Positions 43,494-52,386 of a stretch of 64,000 bases of DNA are shown here, in pieces. How positions within the stretch are numbered: the stretch's first letter is position 1; the number at the start of each line of letters is the position of its first letter. Below the pieces are notes generated by a model that saw only the letters and a program-made list of their open reading frames with translations, ran no database searches and was not told the DNA's origin. This DNA comes from Chryseobacterium jejuense (GTDB lineage Bacteria; Bacteroidota; Bacteroidia; Flavobacteriales; Weeksellaceae), in NCBI RefSeq assembly GCF_900100075.1, contig NZ_FNEG01000001.1:372001-436000 (forward strand), in the 5' to 3' direction. A program made the position numbers and the translations under genes.

Positions 43494-46145
43494 ATGGGTA
43501 CAGCAGGGATTAAAAAAGCATTAATTAAAGATGCCAAGCAGAATGTAAAACCATATAATAATAGCTTTCTTGTAGAATTAGGACACGGAAACGATTCTTT
43601 TACAGCTTATATTGATAAATCTTGTTTGGGGCCGGGAACAGGAAATCCTGAAACTACAATTCAGGGAGTAAAATGGTTTCTGGTAAGAGAGCATGTTTGG
43701 TCCAGTTATAAACGGGCATATTCTAAGCTCAGCCCTAGTGATTTTTTTGCAAAATTAACTACCGAAGAGAAGGGGCTTAAAACCTTTGAGGGGAATAACT
43801 TAGTTGTGGATGTCAATAGTTTTAATGATGGTAAAGTTGGTGATCTTGGAGTTATTCATTTATTAATTCCTTATAGTGTTTTCCCTGAGACAGACCAAAC
43901 AACCGCATTGAGAGTTGTCCCTTTAGGCAAACCTCAGGTTTTATACTGTCATTTTAAATTTCCAGAAACGGGATATGTTCCACTTGAAAACAGTGAAACA
44001 AAAGCTGGCTATGGGCAGACCGTTAATATAGAGGTCTATACACACTTAATGCCTGATTATAGGAACCGTTCAGATAAATTTGTTTTTGATGTTGAGCTTA
44101 TCAATAAAGGAAAGACTGTTGCTAAACTGGAAAAACAGGAAATCACAAATAGAGAGGTAGGTACATTTGATTACAATCCAACTAAAATCTTAAAATTTAC
44201 AATTGATGCTGATTGGCAGAAAAATCATGTTGATAAAAAAATCGATGAAAAGTTTTATCTTAAGCTAAAAGGTTACATTGGTTATTCTGGTCCTGTTTTA
44301 CTTCCTGCAGGTTATGTAGCTCCTATTGGAGAATATGACTCAGAAAAAGTAACATCATTTTGGCGCAGATTAGAAAATGGCAGATGGATATATGATACTT
44401 CTAATGAGCTACTTGTTCCTTTTGATAAGATGAGTGATCTCTTGAGTAAATTTGAGGTAGAAAAGAACAATCAGATACAATATATAGGAGATATACGTTA
44501 TACTCAAAAGGGTATTGACCCCTGTGGTTATAGTACCATTACTATAAAAGATGAAAGTGACCCCGATAGAGATGCTTTAGTAATATTTGATGAAAATGAT
44601 ACTAAGAATCCCATCGACCGTACTGCACAAACATTTGGGATAATTACGGGGGATGAGAGAAAAAATATATCTATTAAATTAGGTGGTTTAACAAACAAGA
44701 ATGTTTTATGTAATGGTCTTCTTTTATTAGAGCCAGGGCAAAAACATAATGAAGTGAAACATGTTTTTCAGATAGATAGAGTAATGCCTGCTTTAAGGGA
44801 TAAAGATGGGGTTTATGTAGTGTTGCAGGACCCGCAACAGAAAGGAGATGTAGATGTTGTTCCGGATAAACAGAGAGGACCTTCTAAAGATGTAGGTGAT
44901 GTACAACAGTGGAAAGAAAAAGTAGACTTTAACTTCGAAGGAGAGGATAAAATGATGCTTATGTTGAGGTATGCTTATAATAAAACTTTCTTTGAAGGAA
45001 ATGTAGGTAAATATCCGGCTGCAATTGTAAATCAATTATGGTTATTTAACTATTTCATATTAACAGAGGATTTAGTTCAAACGTATTTTGTACCTATTTC
45101 TACGTGTCGTTATCCTAACCAGATTGCAAAAATAAAAGTATATCCTAATGTAAGTTGGACCTTCCATCTTAACTATGGTATGAAAAACCCTTTATATTAT
45201 AGGGATACCTGGGTTGAAATGCGACAACATAGGGTAGAAGCAGCAGTTGTTAGGGCTCAGGCGGCTGATATTGATGGCTATGACGGTACAGTAGAAACAA
45301 AGTTTGGTTTATCAATAGAAGCAAAATGGAATAAAACAGAAACTGCTAAATTAGACCAAAAGATTTCGGAAAAAGTAAAACTTATCATTGGTTCTTTTGT
45401 CAAGATAAAACAATTTGTTGATAAGGTAACTGGTCGTGATAGAGGAAATTCAACTGAAGGTCTCAGAGGGAATGTATTGGAAAGAGTTCGTAGAATTCCG
45501 CTAAGCATTGAAGTGTTATCTCCACAAATTTCTATTGGTGCCGGATGGGAATATAAATTTGGTAGAAAGGAAAAAGGTGAAGATAATATATTAGCTCCAA
45601 CTCTTGGTTTGGTTGCAAAAGCAGATCCTGTAATTGGAGCAGAAGCTATTATTGACTTGATAGCATGGGGTAAAAAATTACACCCTGCAGCTGAAGCAGT
45701 AATTACATCATTAGATTTATTGGCCTATGCAGCAAATGCGACTGTTCGATTTGATCTTAAATTTTATGGAAAGCTTGTCATTGAGGGAAATATAGAACTA
45801 AGTAAATTAAAAAAAGAAGGCACTTTAAAAGCGGAAGGCCAATTTGGATTTAGCTTAACTTTATCTGCAAAAGCTACTGGAAAAGTAAAAGCAGTCATTT
45901 ATGAAGCTGATTTTGATTTTGAAGCAAGAGCTGAAGGAAAAGGTTATTTTTCATTAGGCCTTTCAGCTGGGCTTGATGATGTTAAAGGGTTATATTTACA
46001 ACCTATTGTTAGACACTCTGGAATTAAAATAACACTAACTTTTGTTGGGAAATTTGCAAGTACGGAAAGGGAAACAGCAGAAGAGTTTATTGTTATTAAG
46101 GAAGATAAATTAGATATTGATAAAAAATATTATTTAAATGATTAA
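43494..46145 (+). CDS. 883-residue candidate effector coupled to the PAAR-like protein
   Basis: There is no signal peptide and no known domain that I can name. The first 270 residues are beta-rich, with a segment starting T-G-Y-V-P-L-E-N near 160 and Ig-like strands after it. The middle (about 280-580) has alternating acidic and aromatic segments. The last 270 residues (about 595-865) are different: a basic helix, then the hydrophobic stretch A-D-P-V-I-G-A-E-A-I-I-D-L-I-A-W-G, then long alternating beta strands (V-R-F-D-L-K-F-Y-G-K-L-V-I-E-G; F-S-L-T-L-S-A-K-A-T-G-K-V; Y-F-S-L-G-L-S-A-G). Such amphipathic strands could insert in a membrane. It overlaps the next lipoprotein gene by 8 bases. 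Confidence 0.6.
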   Translation: MGTAGIKKALIKDAKQNVKPYNNSFLVELGHGNDSFTAYIDKSCLGPGTGNPETTIQGVKWFLVREHVWSSYKRAYSKLSPSDFFAKLTTEEKGLKTFEGNNLVVDVNSFNDGKVGDLGVIHLLIPYSVFPETDQTTALRVVPLGKPQVLYCHFKFPETGYVPLENSETKAGYGQTVNIEVYTHLMPDYRNRSDKFVFDVELINKGKTVAKLEKQEITNREVGTFDYNPTKILKFTIDADWQKNHVDKKIDEKFYLKLKGYIGYSGPVLLPAGYVAPIGEYDSEKVTSFWRRLENGRWIYDTSNELLVPFDKMSDLLSKFEVEKNNQIQYIGDIRYTQKGIDPCGYSTITIKDESDPDRDALVIFDENDTKNPIDRTAQTFGIITGDERKNISIKLGGLTNKNVLCNGLLLLEPGQKHNEVKHVFQIDRVMPALRDKDGVYVVLQDPQQKGDVDVVPDKQRGPSKDVGDVQQWKEKVDFNFEGEDKMMLMLRYAYNKTFFEGNVGKYPAAIVNQLWLFNYFILTEDLVQTYFVPISTCRYPNQIAKIKVYPNVSWTFHLNYGMKNPLYYRDTWVEMRQHRVEAAVVRAQAADIDGYDGTVETKFGLSIEAKWNKTETAKLDQKISEKVKLIIGSFVKIKQFVDKVTGRDRGNSTEGLRGNVLERVRRIPLSIEVLSPQISIGAGWEYKFGRKEKGEDNILAPTLGLVAKADPVIGAEAIIDLIAWGKKLHPAAEAVITSLDLLAYAANATVRFDLKFYGKLVIEGNIELSKLKKEGTLKAEGQFGFSLTLSAKATGKVKAVIYEADFDFEARAEGKGYFSLGLSAGLDDVKGLYLQPIVRHSGIKITLTFVGKFASTERETAEEFIVIKEDKLDIDKKYYLND

Positions 46146-47118
46146 AAAAAGTATAAAAATAATCTGCATAACATTTTCATGCTTCATATATAGCTGCTCA
46201 CAAGGTAATAAAGAACAAAAACAAAATAATACAATTCAAACAAAGACAGAAGACATGATGATATCAGAAATAGAGCAAAAAGTAAACTCGTTCTCATCTC
46301 GCCCATATTATAGTGTTGATTTTGATAACAGTAATAGTGGATGCCAATTTGAAATATTGATAAATGATATTCCAGTTGCCAAAAAAATAGGTATAGGAGG
46401 TGCATTAACATCTTCTGCTCCTATTAATTCTTGTATTCTGAATAGTGGTAAACAAAAACTTAAAATTAAGTTGTATCCTAATATTGGGAAAAATCAATTA
46501 ACAGTTTCAGATAAGAATACTCCTTTATTTACCCTTTCAATTGCTTATCGAAAAGATGCTTGGGACTATAATGATATTAATGAAGTTCTTGTTTTTCAAC
46601 TTCCCTCCATTCCTATTCCTGAATCTGGACTTCCTTACTTTGAAAAAGAATTTGAATTTGATGCGGAAGTTCCTTACCAGTTTGAAGGATGGTCAAATTC
46701 TAAGGATTTAACAAAAGTTGCTGATATAGAACAAAAAGTATTAGATAAATATAAAGAAATACAAAGACTTCTAGCCAATAAAGATTATTCAACTTTTGAA
46801 AAAATGAAGAAACAAAAGGATTCTGAAATGAATATTTCTTTTTATCTAAAGCCTAACGAAATTATTGAAGGTGTGAAATTTGATAAAGATGCCTTTACAG
46901 AAAAAAATGCTGTTGTACAACCATTAGATAATGCAAAAGTTGTTTTTTATGGCTATAATAGACTCGTTACATTAGAGAATATAAGTGATAAAGGATCAGC
47001 ATTGAGAACTAAAATTAAGCATGAAGCAAAAGATGGAAAAGTAAAAGAAGAAACAATTAAATTTCCAATCCTATTTCATATGTCACAAAATTCTGATGAA
47101 TTGGAAGTGATAAGATAA
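46138..47118 (+). CDS. Island lipoprotein, family A, copy 1 (candidate immunity protein)
   Basis: The protein has 326 residues. A lipoprotein signal ends C-F-I-Y-S-C-S (Cys near 20). The first beta domain shows Y-Y-S-V-D-F-D-N-S-N-S-G-C-Q-F-E-I-L-I-N-D-I-P-V, a pattern (Y-x-(L/V), G-C, then N-D-(I/V)-P-V) shared with the family A proteins at 47683 and 52387. A long helix (I-E-Q-K-V-L-D-K-Y-K-E-I-Q-R-L-L) precedes a C-terminal domain with A-K-V-V-F-Y-G-Y-N-R-L-V-T-L. The ATG lies within the last codons of the 883-residue gene (8-base overlap), so the two are translationally coupled, as is often seen for effector and immunity pairs. The function is inferred. Confidence 0.6.
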   Translation: MIKKSIKIICITFSCFIYSCSQGNKEQKQNNTIQTKTEDMMISEIEQKVNSFSSRPYYSVDFDNSNSGCQFEILINDIPVAKKIGIGGALTSSAPINSCILNSGKQKLKIKLYPNIGKNQLTVSDKNTPLFTLSIAYRKDAWDYNDINEVLVFQLPSIPIPESGLPYFEKEFEFDAEVPYQFEGWSNSKDLTKVADIEQKVLDKYKEIQRLLANKDYSTFEKMKKQKDSEMNISFYLKPNEIIEGVKFDKDAFTEKNAVVQPLDNAKVVFYGYNRLVTLENISDKGSALRTKIKHEAKDGKVKEETIKFPILFHMSQNSDELEVIR

Positions 47119-47137
47119 TTTTTAGTTACTTTTTAAC

Positions 47138-47635
47138 ATGAGCGAAAATAAGAGTTCCGGTTTTTTTATTACGACACTTTACATCTCTTTTATCTTTGTA
47201 TTGCTTACATTGGGCACTGGGGGAATTTTTTATAGTATCCAGAAATTAGGAAAAAATTTTAGTTTAGTTGTTTTTGGAAATAAAACAACGGGTAAAATTA
47301 TAGGTTATGAGGGGAGTTATTCCACTAATAACAAAGGAAATTCTACAAAAATGTATTCACCGCTCATACAATATGAAGATAATAAAGGTATTGTAAGAGA
47401 GTATCATTCAGATTACAGCAGCAGTAGTCAGGAGAATGATGATGAGGTAACCATGTATTACAATTCCGAAAAACCACAAAAAGCAACAAGAGGTGGTTTT
47501 CTGAATCTCTTTTTCTGGCCCTTTTTAATTCTGGGAATGTCTGTTTTGGCACTATCCGTAGGTTGTTATTTTGGACAGCCAATATTTGTTGTTATAAAAA
47601 AAATTGTAAAGAAGATCTTTAGTTTTTTGCAGTAA
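47138..47635 (+). CDS. DUF3592-like membrane protein, copy 1
   Basis: The protein has 165 residues: a hydrophobic helix at about 9-35, an extra-membrane beta domain (T-G-K-I-I-G-Y-E-G-S, Y-S-P-L-I-Q-Y, D-Y-S-S-S-S, E-V-T-M-Y-Y), and a second helix at about 120-145 with G-G-F-x-N-L-F-F-W-P-F. This layout and the closing D-E-V-T-x-Y-Y-(N/D)-x-x-x-P-x-K-A-x-R-G-G motif fit DUF3592. It is a clear paralog of the genes at 49417 and 53960. It follows family A copy 1 by 19 bases. Its role is unknown; a membrane-located immunity factor is possible. Confidence 0.7.
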   Translation: MSENKSSGFFITTLYISFIFVLLTLGTGGIFYSIQKLGKNFSLVVFGNKTTGKIIGYEGSYSTNNKGNSTKMYSPLIQYEDNKGIVREYHSDYSSSSQENDDEVTMYYNSEKPQKATRGGFLNLFFWPFLILGMSVLALSVGCYFGQPIFVVIKKIVKKIFSFLQ

Positions 47636-47682
47636 TTAATGTTTTTAATTTGCTGGATAATAGTTGGTTGTGAAATTTGTAA

Positions 47683-48591
47683 ATGATGAACCCCAAAATG
47701 TATATATTCTTATTTCTAATGATGGTTGGGATATTCAATTGTTCTCATATTTATGGACAAGTAAAAGAAAACATCATCAGTTCCATCCATTCATATAGTA
47801 CCACACCAGTTTATTCACTACAAATGAATAAACAAGGCTGTAAACTTGTTGTCGAAATGGAAAATAATGTTGACTATCGATTAACAGAAAATAGAGGAGA
47901 AAGTATTATGTTACCTTTAAACGTGATGATTACTAAAAGTGGTAAGCAAACTTTAAAAATTAAAATTTATCCAAAGGACGGAGATCAATATATTACTAAG
48001 TATGCTCATGTTAAAGTTAATATTTTTAATGCACCTGATAAAAGTAGTTCTTTAAAAGATTACAAAAAAATAGCTGAATTTACTTTGCCAGAAGGATTAG
48101 AAAGTCAAAAACTTCCTTTTTATGAACATACAATTGATTTTGATGCTACAGTTCCTTTTGATTATAGTAAAGAATTAGATAAGGCAGTTACCCTTAATAA
48201 AATTCCTAATATTGAAGAGCTGGTGGTAAAAAAATATAATGAAGTAAGAACCATTTGTGAAAAATCAGATGTAGCTGCATATACAAGCCTTAGTGCCCAC
48301 TCTGCTGCCTTAGTATATAATACAACATATACTGATATTCAGGAAGTGAAAAATAAAAATGAAAACCAATATGGGATCGTAGATTCTAAACTAAAAAATA
48401 GAACTTTTATTCCTATTGAAAATTATTATATGCAATTCTATGCAAATAATAAAATTGTGGCATTATGGCAAAGAAATCACAATCCTTTATTGTATTTGAA
48501 AGGTGAGAATTCAACAGGGAAAGTAGTTGAAGGTGGTGACCCTTTATTCTTGTATATGCCTGAAGGAAGTAATGAATTAAAAGCTTGGTAA
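47683..48591 (+). CDS. Island lipoprotein, family A, copy 2
   Basis: The protein has 302 residues. The signal sequence ends G-I-F-N-C-S, a probable lipobox with Cys near 20. It aligns with the family A proteins over its length: P-V-Y-S-L-Q-M-N-K-Q-G-C-K-L-V-V-E, then T-K-S-G-K-Q-T-L-K-I-K-I-Y-P, F-D-A-T-V-P-F, a helix around I-E-E-L-V-V-K-K-Y-N-E-V, and P-I-E-N-Y-Y-M-Q-F-Y-A-N-N-K-I-V-A-L. The N-D-I-P-V motif of the other two copies is lost here (M-E-N-N-V-D-Y), which shows divergence of the first domain. Confidence 0.6.
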   Translation: MMNPKMYIFLFLMMVGIFNCSHIYGQVKENIISSIHSYSTTPVYSLQMNKQGCKLVVEMENNVDYRLTENRGESIMLPLNVMITKSGKQTLKIKIYPKDGDQYITKYAHVKVNIFNAPDKSSSLKDYKKIAEFTLPEGLESQKLPFYEHTIDFDATVPFDYSKELDKAVTLNKIPNIEELVVKKYNEVRTICEKSDVAAYTSLSAHSAALVYNTTYTDIQEVKNKNENQYGIVDSKLKNRTFIPIENYYMQFYANNKIVALWQRNHNPLLYLKGENSTGKVVEGGDPLFLYMPEGSNELKAW

Positions 48592-48673
48592 AAAATTTTG
48601 GTGAGTAGTAGAATACATGGCTTTTTAGGATTTGATGAGAAAACACTGTTTGAGAATCCCCTAAATTATACTG

Positions 48674-49300
48674 ATGAATAATAAAAAATATAATATCAAA
48701 TTCTTATTGCTATTGGCTTTATTTGTTATTTTTCAAAACTGCCAATCCCAATCAAAAGAAAACCCTAAATATTTAGGATCTAAGGAGGGAAGCATAGATT
48801 TAGATAAAGTAACTTTTAAGGAAAGTATTGATACATTATTTTCAAAGGTTCCTCATGTTGAGCTGGATAGAACAAATGAAAAAAGTAAAGCTTGGTTATA
48901 TCGAAATAAAATTGAAGATAAGAATGCTAAGGTATCCATGGTTAACCTTATGGAGTTTAGCAACAATCGGGTAGATGTAATTGCAGATAAGGATAAAAAA
49001 ATACAAGCCTTTACATCATTTATAGAAACCAATAAAGATCCAGTTAACCTCATTAATGATTTGGACAAAAAATATGGTAAATATAGAGTTAAACTTAAAC
49101 CCAATAAAAGATTGGAGTTTTCTAATTCAAAACTTTATCAATGGAATTTTCCTGATAAAATTTATGCAATAACAATTACTAAATTGAAAGAAAAAGAATA
49201 CACAGTAAATATAGCTGTTGTTAAGTCTAATATCGATAAAAATATAATGTCAATAGATCTTTCACCCATATGTTTGGAAAAAGATTGTAAAGAAAATTAA
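48674..49300 (+). CDS. Island lipoprotein, family B, copy 1
   Basis: The protein has 208 residues. A hydrophobic signal ends V-I-F-Q-N-C-Q-S-Q, with lipobox Cys near 23. It contains a beta domain with N-L-M-E-F-S-N-N-R-V-D-V-I-A-D and a helix around N-L-I-N-D-L-D-K-K-Y-G-K-Y, then a strand pair near Y-A-I-T-I-T-K-L-K. The order of elements (lipoprotein signal, short linker, strand, I-x-G/x-F helix region, closing strands) is like the proteins at 50591 and 53302, so I place them in one family B. No known family is recognised. It has a high lysine and asparagine content. Confidence 0.5.
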   Translation: MNNKKYNIKFLLLLALFVIFQNCQSQSKENPKYLGSKEGSIDLDKVTFKESIDTLFSKVPHVELDRTNEKSKAWLYRNKIEDKNAKVSMVNLMEFSNNRVDVIADKDKKIQAFTSFIETNKDPVNLINDLDKKYGKYRVKLKPNKRLEFSNSKLYQWNFPDKIYAITITKLKEKEYTVNIAVVKSNIDKNIMSIDLSPICLEKDCKEN

Positions 49301-49416
49301 TATAACCATGATGAAGATGAATTATAAGAATTTTATATCTGAATTTTCAATTGATTTTAAAATAAATAGCTTTCCTTGTTTTTCAAACGATGGCCAGGAG
49401 ATGAATATAATAAACC

Positions 49417-49875
49417 ATGAAAAATAACAGTTTCTGGGTAAGCTTTTTCTCCCTTATATTGATGCTTTTATTCCTTGGCTTCGGCGGAAAAGGAGTATAT
49501 TACAGCATAGCTAAATTTTATAAGCATACCAGTTTGGTATTGAATGGTGTAAAAACGGAAGGACATATTACAAGCTATACAGAAAGCAGAAAGCAAGAGA
49601 AGAATAAATATACCAGGTTCTATTCTCCAATCATTAGCTATTATGACACTGCTAACAGGTCTTATACACTAAATGCTGATTATAGCAGTAATAGTAAGGA
49701 ATGGTCAAATGAAGTAACAATTTATTATGATAAAGCTGCTCCTTCAAAAGCCATTCGGGGTGGACTTTGGCATTTATGGTTTTCACCGTTTGTTGTACTG
49801 TGTCTGTCCTTGATTCCTCTGGGGCTGGGGTTATATCTGCTTAAATATAATATCAGGTTGATGATAAAGAAATAA
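49417..49875 (+). CDS. DUF3592-like membrane protein, copy 2
   Basis: The protein has 152 residues. The first helix is at about 8-30 (L-M-L-L-F-L-G-F-G-G-K-G-V-Y-Y-S-I). The beta domain contains V-L-N-G-V-K-T-E-G-H-I-T-S-Y, F-Y-S-P-I-I-S-Y-Y-D, L-N-A-D-Y-S-S-N-S-K-E-W-S-N-E-V-T-I-Y-Y-D and S-K-A-I-R-G-G, followed by a second helix. Copies 2 and 3 share S-S-N-S-K-E-W-S-N and are nearer to each other than to copy 1. About 115 bases precede the gene after the family B gene; they contain only a short open frame of no clear meaning. Confidence 0.7.
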   Translation: MKNNSFWVSFFSLILMLLFLGFGGKGVYYSIAKFYKHTSLVLNGVKTEGHITSYTESRKQEKNKYTRFYSPIISYYDTANRSYTLNADYSSNSKEWSNEVTIYYDKAAPSKAIRGGLWHLWFSPFVVLCLSLIPLGLGLYLLKYNIRLMIKK

Positions 49876-49939
49876 TAAATTAGAGATTATCAAATAATTT
49901 GACCTCTGATAATCAGTACTGAAAAATTTTAAATAATTT

Positions 49940-50518
49940 ATGAGACATCTTAAAAAGTACTTAACTGCCTGTATTATGCTAGTGGCTATTATGAAAAATA
50001 GTTTTGCTTTTGCACAGGAGTTTAATCCAAAGACTTTTCCTCTTAAAAATACATCTTGGTACTTGAGTGTAGAGTATATAGAATCTTTAAGAAGGAATGG
50101 GAATGAGTTGAATTTAAAATTAAGTAAAGAGCAAACTTCTTATAAAATAGAGTTTTTAAATGATACGCAGTATAAAGTAAGCTTTAAGGATAAAACTAAG
50201 AAATTAAAGACTTTTACAGGGACTTATAAATTTAGCATAACATCTGACCGAGAAAATATTATAGAATTTGATTACGATAATTTTTCAAATGTAAGGGATA
50301 GAAAAGGAAATTTATTAGAATTAGTACCTCCACCTTTTATACCGTTTTTAGAAATAGAAGAGTTTGAAAAACTGAATACTATCGAAAAACTACAAGTTTT
50401 ATTTAGCCGTTCATACATTTGGGGTGAATCAGAAAATATATTATATTTAAATAGAACTCTGCTTAAAGAAGATCTGGAAAATTATAAAAAAAGAGGTTTA
50501 ATCCAGATGAAAAAATAA
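49940..50518 (+). CDS. Exported protein of unknown function in the island
   Basis: The protein has 192 residues. A signal peptide covers about 1-28 (hydrophobic core, then F-A-F-A-Q). There is no lipobox. The mature part begins with K-N-T-S-W-Y-L-S-V-E-Y-I-E, then shows alternating strands (Y-K-I-E-F-L-N-D-T-Q-Y-K-V-S-F-K-D and F-T-G-T-Y-K-F-S-I), which looks like a small lipocalin- or META-like beta barrel, followed by a helical end with a W-G-E-S-E-N-I-L-Y-L motif. It has no paralog in the window. Its place among the duplicated lipoproteins suggests the same kind of role. Confidence 0.5.
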   Translation: MRHLKKYLTACIMLVAIMKNSFAFAQEFNPKTFPLKNTSWYLSVEYIESLRRNGNELNLKLSKEQTSYKIEFLNDTQYKVSFKDKTKKLKTFTGTYKFSITSDRENIIEFDYDNFSNVRDRKGNLLELVPPPFIPFLEIEEFEKLNTIEKLQVLFSRSYIWGESENILYLNRTLLKEDLENYKKRGLIQMKK

Positions 50519-50590
50519 ATATTTTCAACTTAATGATGATTTTCCCAAGCAGAAACTAAACCTTCTACCATTCCCAAACCACGCTTTACT

Positions 50591-51274
50591 ATGAGAAAAA
50601 AACTATTGATCTATTCTTTCCTATTGTTCACTATTATTTCATGCCAGTCGCAGGAATATGGGAAGGATATTTTCGACTTAGAAAAGCTTTCTTTGACCAT
50701 GAATGTTGAGAAATTTTATAAAAAATCAATGGCAGGTTCAATAAGAGACCTTAATTATGTTGAAAAAAAGACTGTTAATGAATATGATGTAAGCTTGTAT
50801 GGAGATAGAAATACAATAGTGGGAATAGAATACGATGTAAAAAGTTATTCACCTGAGGATACGGTTGCAAAATTTAAGGAACTTACTTTTTCACAATTAG
50901 AAACATTTACTACAGAAAAAGGGGATTTGATGTTAATGTCTGCTACAGGCAAAATTCCTTATGACAAAGTTCAAAATACAATAGTTCAATTAACAAAAGC
51001 CTACAAAGAACCTACTGTTGAGAAAAAGGAGTTCTCATTGTTTACATCTTATCATTATACATGGGTTTTAGATGACAGATTAATCCAGATTGTCTCAGGA
51101 AAAAAGCTTGATTTTGACCAGCCGCATATCATATTAAGCGAAAAAGAGAAGAACGAAATTCAGGAAATAGAAAGCGATAATTTAGAAGAAACACACTTAT
51201 ATATTTGCAGTAAAGCGCATGTAGATCAATTGAAAGGAAAGTTGAACTCCGGAGATTGGTCTGATTTTAAATGA
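50591..51274 (+). CDS. Island lipoprotein, family B, copy 2
   Basis: The protein has 227 residues, with a lipoprotein signal ending F-T-I-I-S-C-Q-S-Q (Cys near 18). The body has E-Y-D-V-S-L-Y-G-D-R-N-T-I-V-G-I-E-Y-D-V, a helix around V-A-K-F-K-E-L-T-F-S-Q-L, and a strand with Y-T-W-V-L-D-D-R-L-I-Q-I-V. The layout matches the family B proteins at 48674 and 53302, but the identity is low. The function is not known. It precedes a poly-helical membrane protein gene by about 20 bases. Confidence 0.5.
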   Translation: MRKKLLIYSFLLFTIISCQSQEYGKDIFDLEKLSLTMNVEKFYKKSMAGSIRDLNYVEKKTVNEYDVSLYGDRNTIVGIEYDVKSYSPEDTVAKFKELTFSQLETFTTEKGDLMLMSATGKIPYDKVQNTIVQLTKAYKEPTVEKKEFSLFTSYHYTWVLDDRLIQIVSGKKLDFDQPHIILSEKEKNEIQEIESDNLEETHLYICSKAHVDQLKGKLNSGDWSDFK

Positions 51275-51295
51275 TAAGGACAAGTTCATTTCATT

Positions 51296-51868
51296 TTGAG
51301 ATTATCAGAAAATAAAAATAGTAGAGCCATTGGTTCTTTTACTCCGGTTTTTAAATATGTCGGAATAATTTTTACATGGATTAGCTTGATAAACAATGTA
51401 GATCCACAAAATTTCCTCACTATTTTTGAGAAAAAGATTGGATTTGAAATATTTCTGTTATCAGTCAGTTTTTTTCTGATAGGACTAGGGCAAAACACCA
51501 AAACGAAAAAAGATCCTGCAGATTATAGGATATACATCATATTGTTTTCCTTATTCACCATAGGTTCTGTAATAGCAGTTTGGAATACTATTCAATTACT
51601 AGCTTCAGTTCTTATCATTATGTTGACAAATCTGATAAGTTTTATAAGCCAGTCAGGCGAATATGGAACTTCAGCAAATGATATATTTATAAGTGGGAGA
51701 GGTTCCGTTTTTTGTTTTGTGTGGGCAGCTATCTACGGAATTCCTGTTGGTTTGCTCTTAAAATATTTCAATGTTTGGGAAAATACTGTAATTTTAGGAA
51801 CTACAGTGATCGGATATTATTCAGTATTGCTGTTTTTTGAATTCAGATTTTGGTTCAAATCAAGATAA
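51296..51868 (+). CDS. Polytopic membrane protein of unknown function
   Basis: The protein has 190 residues with about five hydrophobic helices (around 18-33, 50-63, 77-96, 98-114, 135-155 and 162-182). No conserved motif is recognised. The frame has no ATG near its 5' end. It begins after a stop at 51275, and TTG 51296 is the most likely start, with ATT 51293 as alternative. The first visible residues are polar, then hydrophobic. It lies 21 bases after family B copy 2 and 23 bases before the next gene, so these are probably one transcript. Confidence 0.5.
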   Translation: MRLSENKNSRAIGSFTPVFKYVGIIFTWISLINNVDPQNFLTIFEKKIGFEIFLLSVSFFLIGLGQNTKTKKDPADYRIYIILFSLFTIGSVIAVWNTIQLLASVLIIMLTNLISFISQSGEYGTSANDIFISGRGSVFCFVWAAIYGIPVGLLLKYFNVWENTVILGTTVIGYYSVLLFFEFRFWFKSR

Positions 51869-51891
51869 TAAAACTTAATAACCAGCAGTCT

Positions 51892-52335
51892 ATGTTTGAT
51901 AAATGTTATTTAGAAGGCCATTTTTTGGTTATAGAAAACCCTTTTCTTAAAGAAAAAATAGCCTTTAATTCAATTGATGATATCGTAATTTCCAGTCAGT
52001 TTCCTTCCAGGAAATATTCATTGTATATGTTTTTTTCACAGCCCATACAGTATGAGAAAAAGAAAGGCTGGTGGAATAAAATCATCTGTGCCATCATGAA
52101 TAACAATAATAATCCCTATCAGATCAAGAGAACATATTATGACAATGAGATTGAACCATTGCTGGCACTTATAAAAGAAGGTATGCCGGAAGCAGATCTT
52201 CCTGATCTGAAGAATAGCCTGTTTTGGAGAACAGAAGATAGGAAGAATGCATTTTCAAAGATGAGAGTTATGTACAGCAGGGAAAAAATGCCATTAGCTA
52301 ATATTCTTAGAAAGCATGGGATGATGAGAGGGTAA
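51892..52335 (+). CDS. Small soluble protein of unknown function
   Basis: The protein has 147 residues and no signal or membrane helix. It begins M-F-D-K-C-Y-L-E-G-H-F-L-V-I-E-N, has alternating strands in the first 70 residues (I-A-F-N-S-I-D-D-I-V-I-S-S and K-Y-S-L-Y-M-F-F), and ends in helices with R-K-H-G-M-M-R-G. The first half could be a PH-like beta domain. An in-frame TTG at 51850 would overlap the previous gene and is less likely than the ATG at 51892. It differs from its lipoprotein neighbours in being cytoplasmic. Confidence 0.5.
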   Translation: MFDKCYLEGHFLVIENPFLKEKIAFNSIDDIVISSQFPSRKYSLYMFFSQPIQYEKKKGWWNKIICAIMNNNNNPYQIKRTYYDNEIEPLLALIKEGMPEADLPDLKNSLFWRTEDRKNAFSKMRVMYSREKMPLANILRKHGMMRG

Positions 52336-52386
52336 CTGAATGTATTGTATTTTAACCACTGATAAATCAGATAAAACAGTTCAATA

